A DNA stretch of 10,581 bases from an uncultured Clostridia bacterium (GTDB taxonomy: Bacteria > Bacillota > Clostridia > Oscillospirales > Ruminococcaceae): positions 1 through 10,581 of the forward strand of contig CAMOFU010000072.1 in NCBI GenBank assembly GCA_946613705.1. Reading direction: 5' to 3'. The translations under genes and the position numbers were made by a program. The notes beneath the pieces were generated by a model. The model made no database searches and was not told the DNA's origin. It worked only from the letters and a program-made list of their open reading frames with translations. Shown in pieces: positions 1-5,979 of the stretch. Each line of letters opens with the position of its first letter. Position 1 is the stretch's first letter.

Positions 1-57
1 GCCTTCTGCACAATGCAGGGCGCGACGGCATTGCGCTGTCGCCGCTGCGACCTGCGG
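1..57 (+). repeat. Dispersed GC-rich repeat, copy A (partial, cut by window start)
   Basis: Bases 1-36 match 2414-2449 at 33 of 36 positions by eye, in the same orientation. The shared core is GCACAATGCAGGGCGCGACG followed by an ATTGCGC block. In this copy CAATGC (11-16) and GCATTG (28-33) are perfect inverted arms around an 11-base loop, and GTCGC (38-42) pairs with GCGAC (47-51), so the element can form two hairpins. It ends with CTGCGG (52-57), ten bases before a sigma-A -35 box. Copy A has only one degenerate version of the CGCCGCTGCG unit that is present three times in copy B. No reading frame explains it. The upstream end lies outside the window. Confidence 0.7.
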
Positions 58-67
58 TGCCGCTGAT

Positions 68-96
68 TTGACATATTTGATAAAATATGGTATAAT
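68..96 (+). promoter_or_regulatory. Perfect-consensus sigma-A promoter of the EAL gene
   Basis: TTGACA at 68-73 and TATAAT at 91-96 are separated by exactly 17 bases, so both hexamers match consensus 6/6. The spacer is AT-rich. Transcription should start near 103, giving a leader of about 40 nt before the ATG at 144. The -35 box sits ten bases after the CTGCGG end of repeat copy A, the same arrangement as at 2517-2545. Confidence 0.85.
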
Positions 97-143
97 AATA
101 AGTCAACAGATACTACAGTTTCAATTCGGAAGGAGATGAGCAT

Positions 144-2225
144 ATGTACCGCAGCAAGCTCAGATCACTCAATGAATTCATAGCCGATTGCGAAAAGCTT
201 GACAGCAGCGATATGCTTGAGGAGCTGATCGCTGTATGCTCTAAAAAGCTCGGACCGCTTGACGGTGAGGAGGAGCTTGCCCTGCTCGCCAATAAGCTGT
301 TCCGCCTGAGCAGAAAGCTCGTCGGGCTGCGCGCCGACAGTGATACGGTGCGCCGTATAGCCGAGCTTACTCTCGAAGAACGCATAGAGCTTGAACAGGT
401 CGAGCGTATTATCGACGGTAATCTGCTGTGCTATCATTTTCAGCCGATCGTAAATGCCGAGGACGGCTCGGTCTACTCCTATGAAGCGCTGATGCGTCCG
501 ATCGGTTCGCCGCTCATTTCTCCGTTCCATATCCTCAAATACGCCGCCCTTACCGAACGGCTCCAGGACATAGAGCGGGCGACCTTCATGAATGTTCTGA
601 AGCTTATCGACAGTGAGCCGGAGCGGTTTTATAACAGACCCGTATTTATCAACAGCATTCCCAACATCGTTCTCCCTCCCGAGGACAGCGAGCTTATAGG
701 TGAGCTGCTTGTACGCAATTCCGACAGGGCAGTTATCGAGATGACCGAGGGCGGAGAGCTCGACGAGCGCAAGTTCGAGCTGATGAAGGAAAAGTTCCGC
801 TCGCTCAATATCCGTATCGCTATCGACGATTACGGCACGGGCTACTCGAATATCAAGAATCTTCTCAGCTATATGCCTAATTATGTCAAGATAGACCGCT
901 CACTTCTCAGCGAGATACAGAACAGTCAGAAGAAGCGCCACTTTGTACGGGATATAGTTGAGTTCTGCCATGATAACGGTATCCTCGCACTGGCGGAGGG
1001 CGTTGAGACTTCCGAGGAGCTTAGGTGCGTTATCCTGCTCGGTGTCGATCTGATACAGGGCTTCTATACGGGAAGACCCGCACCTGAGCCTGTGGGCTCT
1101 ATAAATGAGGAGATCATTGCAGAGATACGGCGGTACAGGTCTGAGCTGCTTGACGGTATCGCAAGCAAGCAGTACATAGCGTCTGAGGGCGAAAGAGTGC
1201 TGCTCGATAAGCTCACGCGCGACGGTTATTCCACTGTGCTGATCGGAAAGGATATGCCCGAGGGGGCAAAGGTAACTGTTGTCGGCACCCCCGCCGTGGA
1301 GTCCCGTGTCTGTATAATAGCATCAAAGGGCTTCTCGGGCACGATCTCGATAGAGCACGTTATTCTGCGGGCATTGAAAAATTCCCCGTGTATCGAGCTT
1401 TCGGAGGGCAGCGATACGGTGCTGGAAATTAAAGGTGAGAGCCATTTCAACGGCGGAGGCATTCGTGTCCCGAAGGGTTCACGACTTGAGGTCGTCGGCA
1501 AGGGCGCTCTGTTTTTTGAGCTCGATGATTCCGATTATTACGGTATCGGCAACGATCTTTCGTCCTTTCACGGCGATATAATATTTTCGCATAACAGTAT
1601 GATACTGATAAATGCCAACGGACAGTGCGGTGTCGGGATCGGCTCGGGCAGAGGCGGCAGCATCACCGTAAACAGCGGAAAGTATCTGATAACTCAGCAG
1701 GGAAGCTACTGCGTGTCTATCGGCTCGCTGAATGAGCCTGCCCGACTGGATATCCATGACTGCGACCTCGAGACCAAGCTCTCGGCAGCAAAGGGTGTGT
1801 CGCTGGGCTCTCTTTACAGCAGCGCCGATGTCTGCCTGCGGCGTTCGAGCTTTCGCTGCTTTGCGGGCGGCCTTACTGTTTCGGCTATCGGCTCTGCCAA
1901 CGGCGACAGCGCTAAGGTGGTGCTCAATAATTCCAATATCTCGATAGATGTCAGAGCCGATGAGCTCACAGCGATCGGTTCGGTCAGCGGCAGCTCGGAA
2001 ATAGATATCAGCAAGGTCTCGCTGCGCATTTCTGCGGCGGGCAACCGTGCCCTTGCGTTCGGGGCCGAGGATAAGGAAACACGGCTCTCGGTCGCCAATG
2101 CCGATGTCGGTGTCGAGCTTGATACCGCGCTTGATTTTTGTATTTGCAGAGATAAACGTACAGTGAGCATTGACGGCGGCAGATGCGTGTTTACCGTCAA
2201 CGGGCACGATGAGGATATACGTTAG
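144..2225 (+). CDS. EAL-domain (c-di-GMP phosphodiesterase) protein fused to a repetitive beta-strand C-terminus
   Basis: 693 residues. The start is ATG 144, eight bases after GGAAGGAG (128-135). Residues 1-88 are probably helical and unrecognised. Residues about 89-318 form an EAL domain, which hydrolyses cyclic di-GMP to pGpG using two metal ions. The catalytic set appears complete: YEALMRP (Glu114), Asn170 in FINSIP, Glu199 and Glu202 in EMTE, Asp228-Asp229 in IDDYGTGYS, Lys249 in VKID, Glu285 in EGVET and Gln305 in QGFYTGRP. After a helical linker (about 320-355), residues about 360-690 are short beta-type repeats rich in Gly, Ser and Asn, with recurring GIGSG, SIGS, AIGS and IDI motifs, suggesting a right-handed beta-helix or solenoid. 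No signal peptide, TM segment or GGDEF domain is seen, so it is likely cytoplasmic. It is probably monocistronic. The EAL call is firm; the solenoid fold and any sensory role are inference. Confidence 0.88.
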   Translation: MYRSKLRSLNEFIADCEKLDSSDMLEELIAVCSKKLGPLDGEEELALLANKLFRLSRKLVGLRADSDTVRRIAELTLEERIELEQVERIIDGNLLCYHFQPIVNAEDGSVYSYEALMRPIGSPLISPFHILKYAALTERLQDIERATFMNVLKLIDSEPERFYNRPVFINSIPNIVLPPEDSELIGELLVRNSDRAVIEMTEGGELDERKFELMKEKFRSLNIRIAIDDYGTGYSNIKNLLSYMPNYVKIDRSLLSEIQNSQKKRHFVRDIVEFCHDNGILALAEGVETSEELRCVILLGVDLIQGFYTGRPAPEPVGSINEEIIAEIRRYRSELLDGIASKQYIASEGERVLLDKLTRDGYSTVLIGKDMPEGAKVTVVGTPAVESRVCIIASKGFSGTISIEHVILRALKNSPCIELSEGSDTVLEIKGESHFNGGGIRVPKGSRLEVVGKGALFFELDDSDYYGIGNDLSSFHGDIIFSHNSMILINANGQCGVGIGSGRGGSITVNSGKYLITQQGSYCVSIGSLNEPARLDIHDCDLETKLSAAKGVSLGSLYSSADVCLRRSSFRCFAGGLTVSAIGSANGDSAKVVLNNSNISIDVRADELTAIGSVSGSSEIDISKVSLRISAAGNRALAFGAEDKETRLSVANADVGVELDTALDFCICRDKRTVSIDGGRCVFTVNGHDEDIR

Positions 2226-2390
2226 AATGATCTGTCAGCAAAATACACCGTTACACCTGTTCTGACGTTCTATACACAGCTCAGCAACGCCTGCCCTCGG
2301 TATGATGCGGGCATCTTAGTGTAAATTAGCGTATGCAGATCGTGACCTGAATAATTAAAACATCAAAACACATAAGCTTCCACCATTATA
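2226..2390. other. Intergenic stretch after the EAL gene, no gene seen
   Basis: No plausible gene with a ribosome site is seen. The arms 2219-2227 and 2260-2268 can form a 9-bp stem with one G-U pair that overlaps the EAL stop codon, but no U-run follows, so it is not called as a terminator. A shorter GATGC/GCATC hairpin lies at 2304-2315 and is followed by TTAGTGTAAATT. How EAL transcription ends is unclear. Confidence 0.4.
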
Positions 2391-2510
2391 CGATCCGGAG
2401 CGCGGCAAAGCCCGCCTCCCGCACAATGCAGGGCGCGACGGAATTGCGCGCCGCCGCTGCGGCAACTGCGCGCCGCCGCTGCGGCAACTGCGCGCCGCCG
2501 CTGCGGCATC
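2391..2510 (+). repeat. Dispersed GC-rich repeat, copy B (longer form)
   Basis: Bases 2414-2449 repeat copy A (1-36) with about three mismatches. The GC-rich element appears to begin near CGATCCGGAGCGCGGC (from about 2390) and runs through three tandem 22-bp units to 2510, where sequence turns abruptly AT-rich. CAATGC and GAATTG keep most of the inverted pairing seen in copy A. It is non-coding, strongly GC-rich against AT-rich flanks, and stands immediately upstream of a perfect promoter. It resembles a non-autonomous dispersed intergenic element. The family name and its copy number in the genome cannot be known from this window. Confidence 0.7.
2445..2510 (+). repeat. Three tandem 22-bp GC-rich repeats
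   Basis: Units start at 2445, 2467 and 2489, each beginning TGCGCGCCGCCGCTGCGGCA. Units 1 and 2 are identical over 22 bases and unit 3 differs only in its last two bases (TC for AC). Each unit contains the palindrome GCCGCTGCGGC, so the array can form several alternative hairpins. Copy A of the larger element holds only one degenerate unit, so unit number differs between copies. Confidence 0.9.
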
Positions 2511-2516
2511 ATCAGA

Positions 2517-2545
2517 TTGACAAATCATTGTCGGTGTTGTATAAT
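2517..2545 (+). promoter_or_regulatory. Perfect-consensus sigma-A promoter of the membrane protein-hemW operon
   Basis: TTGACA at 2517-2522, a 17-base spacer, and TATAAT at 2540-2545. The -35 box begins ten bases after CTGCGG (2501-2506), exactly the spacing seen at 52-68. Transcription should begin near 2552, leaving a very short leader with AAGGCGGTG before the ATG at 2566. Confidence 0.85.
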
Positions 2546-2565
2546 AAGTTTAAGGCGGTGAGTGT

Positions 2566-3003
2566 ATGGAGATAGTGATCGGTCTTGGCATTGTGATAGG
2601 GCTGCTGGTGGTGCTCGGTGTAAGCCCCCTTTATATTATGGAGGGCGTGTTTGTGCTGATGATCCTTGTAATGGCAGCGACCTTTGTGTTTTTTGCCTAT
2701 ACCGCAGTGTCGCTGATCGGCTCGAAGAAGCGCAGAGCCGTCTTTGACCGTATAGACAAGCCCGAAAAGAAACCGTTCCCGTCGGCAGTCTATAATACAG
2801 ACGACGGGGAAATGAGAAATTCCTTCCCGAATGAGTTCGTGCTGAAAAACAGGCTGTATAAAAAGAACAGGGAAGTGTTTATCAGAGTCACAAAACGCGG
2901 CGGTGTGTACGACAGGTACTCACAGATCACTGTCATTGCAGGGCTTATACTCGGCGGCTGTTCGCTGTGGCTGCTTATCAGCGCCTTGGTTTCGTTTATC
3001 TGA
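2566..3003 (+). CDS. Small unknown membrane protein, three predicted TM segments
   Basis: 145 residues, not recognised as a named family. Start ATG 2566 follows AAGGCGGTG a few bases upstream and lies just behind the promoter. Two hydrophobic segments (about 3-20 and 25-52) come first, then a basic, soluble stretch of about 65 residues beginning GSKKRR (52-57), and a last TM helix at about 120-144. The positive cluster after TM2 suggests that the middle loop is cytoplasmic. No enzyme motif or metal-binding set is seen. It is the first gene of an operon; its stop codon overlaps the ribosome site of the next gene (TGAAAGGAG), so the two are probably co-translated and may form a membrane complex. 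Presence of the gene is well supported; function is unknown. Confidence 0.75.
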   Translation: MEIVIGLGIVIGLLVVLGVSPLYIMEGVFVLMILVMAATFVFFAYTAVSLIGSKKRRAVFDRIDKPEKKPFPSAVYNTDDGEMRNSFPNEFVLKNRLYKKNREVFIRVTKRGGVYDRYSQITVIAGLILGGCSLWLLISALVSFI

Positions 3004-3014
3004 AAGGAGAGGTT

Positions 3015-3491
3015 ATGCAGGACTTTCCAAGAGCAATGAAGCTCTCTTTGTGCTTCGGTGCTGCGGGGGCTGTTATCACTCCTTTTATGTATGAGTGCTA
3101 TGCAAATGTTTCCCGTGCTGTCGCTCTGATACTTCTTGCGGTATGGGCTGTATCTGTAGGTGTAAAGTGCAGCGCTTTGACACGCAGATCGGCACTCCTT
3201 TCCGTGACAGCCGAGCTCGTTTACACCTTCGGACTGGGTATCATCTGCTATATCATTATCCATAATGCTGCGGTCAGTCTGCTTGAAAAGAGCTCAAAGT
3301 ATTTCTATCTCAATATACGCGAGCAGCTGCTTTTCTGGCTCTATGCTTTTCTTATCCATCTTGTTTCTTTTATTGTTATGTTCTTTATCTGGGGCATTAA
3401 ATATGCAGTGAAGCATATAAAGCGCAATAACGAGCGTGCAGCAGGCTATATCGAGAATGCCTTTTCCGATGACAGCGGTGACGGGCTATGA
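3015..3491 (+). CDS. Unknown membrane protein, four predicted TM segments
   Basis: 158 residues from ATG 3015. The reading frame is open further upstream, to an ATG at 2967, but that start lies inside the previous gene and lacks a ribosome site, whereas 3015 has AAAGGAG at 3004-3009, five bases away. Predicted TM helices are at about 9-25, 33-52, 60-88 and 104-130. A basic segment (KYAVKHIKRNNER) and a short acidic tail (SDDSGDG) follow, and are likely cytoplasmic. No family is recognised and no catalytic motif is seen. The last codon overlaps the start of hemW as ATGA (3488-3491), so translation of the two is coupled. The operon link to hemW may be only organisational. Confidence 0.75.
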   Translation: MQDFPRAMKLSLCFGAAGAVITPFMYECYANVSRAVALILLAVWAVSVGVKCSALTRRSALLSVTAELVYTFGLGIICYIIIHNAAVSLLEKSSKYFYLNIREQLLFWLYAFLIHLVSFIVMFFIWGIKYAVKHIKRNNERAAGYIENAFSDDSGDGL

Positions 3492-4588
3492 TAGGTCTGT
3501 ATGTCCATGTCCCGTTCTGCGAGCGCAAGTGCCCTTACTGCGCATTTTATTCAAGGCCCTTTTCAGGGCAGACAGCCGATGCCTACGCTGCCGCGCTGCA
3601 TAGGTGCATTTTGGGGTTCGGCGATGATGTAAAGGCTGACACCTTGTATTTCGGAGGTGGGACACCCCCGCTTCTCGGAACTGAGAATATCGGCAGGACG
3701 ATCGAACTGTGCCGTCAAAGGTTTGGACTTGACAACGCCGAGATCACTCTCGAGTGCAACCCGAACAGCATTGACAGGCCTGCCCTTCGCAGATCAAGAG
3801 AGTACGGCGTGAACAGGCTTTCCGTCGGCGTCCAGTCTCTTGATGACGGGGAGCTTGCATTTCTCGGCAGGCTCCATGATTCCCGACAGGCAGAGCAGAC
3901 GATAGTTTCCGCCCGTGAGGAAGGCTTTGAGAATATCTCCGCCGATCTTATGATCGGTATAAAGGGACAGACCTGTGAAAAGCTTGCCGACACAGTGAGC
4001 AAACTGTCAAGTCTCGGAGCTTCACATATTTCTGCATATATGATAAAGGTCGAGCAGGGAACAGCCTTTGACTGCGATGAAGTCCGCAGCCGTCTGCTCG
4101 ATGACGATGAACTTTCACAGCTGTATCTCGGACTTGTTGATATCTGCGCTGCAAACGGCTTCGCACAGTATGAGATATCAAATTTCGCCCGTATCGGCTT
4201 CGAGAGCCGCCACAACTGCAAGTATTGGGAATGCGGCGAGTATCTCGGCTTCGGAGCGGCTGCTCATTCGTTTTACAATGGCGAGCGCTTCTGCTGCCCC
4301 GATGATCTCGGCAGATATATCTCCGAGGGGCAGACGAAGATCGTCACAGACAGCTCTCCCGATGCTGCCGAGGAATATGTTATGCTTGGACTCAGGCTCT
4401 GCAAAGGCATATCGCTTGACAGGTTTGCCGGCATATCCCGCGATCCCGAATGCGCCGTAAAAATGCGCTCTCTTGCCGAAAGGCTTGCAAGAGTCGGTTA
4501 CTGCCGCTTCGACGGGGATAATATCAGTCTTACCCCACGCGGTATGCTTGTCTCTAACAGCATAATAGCCGAGTTTCTATCGCTGTAA
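3488..4588 (+). CDS. hemW: HemW, radical SAM family heme chaperone
   Basis: 366 residues, about the usual length of the family. HemW binds heme and an iron-sulfur cluster and is thought to deliver heme to acceptor proteins; it is often misannotated as oxygen-independent coproporphyrinogen oxidase HemN. The radical SAM cluster motif is CERKCPYC (Cys11, Cys15, Cys18), followed by Phe at position 20 where true HemN has a fourth Cys, which favours HemW. YFGGGTP (54-60) is the SAM-binding glycine motif. NRLSVGVQS (109-117), YEISNFA (228-234), HNCKYW (242-247) and LGFGAAAHSF (253-262) are typical family blocks, and the HemN_C-like region closes with LTPRG (348-352). The ATG overlaps the upstream stop as ATGA and has no strong ribosome site of its own, so it relies on coupling. 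Confidence 0.92.
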   Translation: MIGLYVHVPFCERKCPYCAFYSRPFSGQTADAYAAALHRCILGFGDDVKADTLYFGGGTPPLLGTENIGRTIELCRQRFGLDNAEITLECNPNSIDRPALRRSREYGVNRLSVGVQSLDDGELAFLGRLHDSRQAEQTIVSAREEGFENISADLMIGIKGQTCEKLADTVSKLSSLGASHISAYMIKVEQGTAFDCDEVRSRLLDDDELSQLYLGLVDICAANGFAQYEISNFARIGFESRHNCKYWECGEYLGFGAAAHSFYNGERFCCPDDLGRYISEGQTKIVTDSSPDAAEEYVMLGLRLCKGISLDRFAGISRDPECAVKMRSLAERLARVGYCRFDGDNISLTPRGMLVSNSIIAEFLSL

Positions 4589-4682
4589 ACAGGAACGTGT
4601 TTTATAGACAAATAGCTATGTGCAATTTGTATAAAATGCTTCTGCCGCAGTTGTGAGATCATACAATGTGTGCTCTCTAATG

Positions 4683-4711
4683 TTGCTAATCAGGCAGAAA
4701 AATGCTAATAT
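4683..4711 (+). promoter_or_regulatory. Candidate promoter of the adaptor lipoprotein gene
   Basis: TTGCTA (4683-4688, 4/6 match to consensus), a 17-base spacer, then TAATAT (4706-4711, 4/6) preceded by TGC, giving an extended -10. Predicted transcription start is near 4718, followed by a leader of about 100 nt. A competing weaker option is TAGACA (4605) with TATAAA (4630), but its spacer is 19. The leader also holds a CAGGC/GCCTG hairpin at 4772-4788. Confidence 0.4.
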
Positions 4712-4719
4712 TAATATGT

Positions 4720-4738
4720 CATATGTCATCGACATATG
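4720..4738. promoter_or_regulatory. Perfect 8-3-8 palindrome, candidate operator
   Basis: CATATGTC (4720-4727) and GACATATG (4731-4738) are perfect inverted arms around ATC. The site sits just behind the candidate -10 box and overlaps the predicted start of transcription, a typical place for a dimeric repressor (for example TetR or MarR type) to bind. No regulator gene lies in this window, so the binding protein is unknown. Confidence 0.45.
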
Positions 4739-4819
4739 TTCTTTGATGTTTTCTGAGCTCGTTCAGCAGGACAGGCCATCCCTGCCTGCGTTTGATGTTG
4801 ATTAAAGTGTGGTGTTTCT

Positions 4820-5809
4820 ATGAGAAAACTGCTTGCTGCCGTTGTCTGCTCGGCTCTGCTTCTTTGCTGCGGCTGCGGCGATAGTACCGAGGTACAGGAG
4901 ATAGCTGTGCCTATCTACGAGGCCAAAAAGGTCAGCTACAAGACCGCCAAGGCCGAGATAAAGGAGATCTCCGAGAGATATACCAAGGAGGGAAGCTACG
5001 GCTATCCGTATTCCGAGAAGGTGCGTTTTTCCGCTTCGGGACAGATAGATCAGATATATGTCGAGAGTGAACAGCAGGTAGAAAAGGGAGATCTGCTGTG
5101 TACCCTGTTCACTGATGAGCTCGACGAGCGCATCGAGGAGAAGCAGGTCTATCTCGAACAGGCGCAGAAAACGCTGAATACTCTCGTCTCCGAGGGCGGC
5201 GATGCCAACGAGATCGAGCAGGCAAAGGTCGATCTTGAGATACAGCAGCTCGAATTCGATCATCTGAACGACGAAAAGGACAAGTATAATGTCTATGCTC
5301 CGTGCAGCGGCTATTTCAAGATGTCCCGTCAGTTCGGCGGCGGCCTGACGCGCTTTTCATGGGTAAACGAGGGCACCGTGCTCGGCACGGCTCAGGATAA
5401 TTCCGAGCAGTTCCTTATCTGCGAGATCTACGATAATCCGCTCAATAATGTCAACTTCGGCACAAGGGTCGAGCTCACTCAGGGCAAGACGACCGCAGGC
5501 GGCATGGTGGTGGATATAATCAATAACGATAACGGCGATTTTTCGGGCTATATCTACGTTGTGCGTCCCGATGAGGATAACGGGCTGTTCGATTTCGGAG
5601 CTGTTCAGGTGAGCTTCAATGTCTATTCAAGGCAGGACGTTGTCGTTGTCCCGACCAAGGCGATAAAGAAGATAGGTGACCGAAAGTTCGTGAACCTGCT
5701 TATTGACGGCGTAAAGGTCGAGCAGGATATCGAAACGGGTATCGAGGACGGAAGCGACACCGAGGTCACGGGCGGTCTTTCGGGCGGCGAGGAGCTTATC
5801 CTTAACTGA
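4820..5809 (+). CDS. HlyD/RND-type membrane fusion (adaptor) lipoprotein
   Basis: 329 residues. Such adaptors link an inner-membrane exporter (ABC or RND) to the outside; in Firmicutes they usually accompany MacB-type ABC permeases. The N-terminus is a signal peptide ending in a Cys cluster, CCGCG, with Cys19 the likely lipidated residue; position -3 is Cys rather than the usual Leu. Half a biotinyl-lipoyl-like domain is at about 67-97 (ASGQIDQIYV, VEKGDLL), a coiled-coil hairpin at about 98-153, the second lipoyl half at 156-190 (YNVYAPCSGY), a beta-barrel at about 195-270, and a membrane-proximal domain at 273-329 (VVVPTKAI, SGGEELI). Start ATG 4820 has only a weak GTGGTG ahead of it. No transporter gene is adjacent: the next gene has its own promoter and is not a permease. 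Family assignment is firm; substrate is unknown. Confidence 0.85.
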   Translation: MRKLLAAVVCSALLLCCGCGDSTEVQEIAVPIYEAKKVSYKTAKAEIKEISERYTKEGSYGYPYSEKVRFSASGQIDQIYVESEQQVEKGDLLCTLFTDELDERIEEKQVYLEQAQKTLNTLVSEGGDANEIEQAKVDLEIQQLEFDHLNDEKDKYNVYAPCSGYFKMSRQFGGGLTRFSWVNEGTVLGTAQDNSEQFLICEIYDNPLNNVNFGTRVELTQGKTTAGGMVVDIINNDNGDFSGYIYVVRPDEDNGLFDFGAVQVSFNVYSRQDVVVVPTKAIKKIGDRKFVNLLIDGVKVEQDIETGIEDGSDTEVTGGLSGGEELILN

Positions 5810-5908
5810 CAGCCGATGCAGGCTTGTTCTCATAACCATATCGGCTCTGAGCAAACAGCAAACAAATCAGAACAAAAATATAAAAATTAAAAAAGTTTGT
5901 TAAAACAC

Positions 5909-5937
5909 TTGATTTTCACAGAGAAATAGTATAAAAT
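5909..5937 (+). promoter_or_regulatory. Promoter of the TTG-started membrane protein gene
   Basis: TTGATT (5909-5914), 17-base spacer, TAAAAT (5932-5937). The region just upstream (5881-5910) is very AT-rich and could act as an UP element. An imperfect palindrome, AAGTTTGTTAAAACACTT (5893-5910), abuts the -35 box. Start of transcription is expected near 5944. Confidence 0.65.
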
Positions 5938-5979
5938 AAGAATATGTGTTGAAGGCTATTGTTTTAAGGAGGCTTTTTC

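Noticed and set aside
1479..2207. Long open frame on the minus strand opposite the EAL gene's C-terminal repeats (242 codons).
   Set aside because: It is an overlapping shadow of a strong + strand gene with a repetitive, GC-rich composition; the + frame has recognisable motifs and a ribosome site, the minus frame has neither.
2445..2510. CRISPR array.
   Set aside because: The three units are directly adjacent without spacers and no cas gene is near.
2967..3014. Upstream start (ATG 2967) for the four-TM protein.
   Set aside because: It lies inside the previous gene with no ribosome site; ATG 3015 has AAAGGAG at proper distance.
3488..4588. Oxygen-independent coproporphyrinogen III oxidase (HemN).
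   Set aside because: The residue two after the third cluster Cys is Phe, not Cys, and the length fits HemW.
4589..4819. A riboswitch, for example a c-di-GMP type, in the adaptor gene's leader.
   Set aside because: No conserved riboswitch core was found; only a short hairpin at 4772-4788 and the palindrome at 4720-4738 are visible.
5811..5846. AGCCGAT/ATCGGCT hairpin after the adaptor gene as a terminator.
   Set aside because: The stem is only 7 bp with a 22-base loop and no T-run follows.
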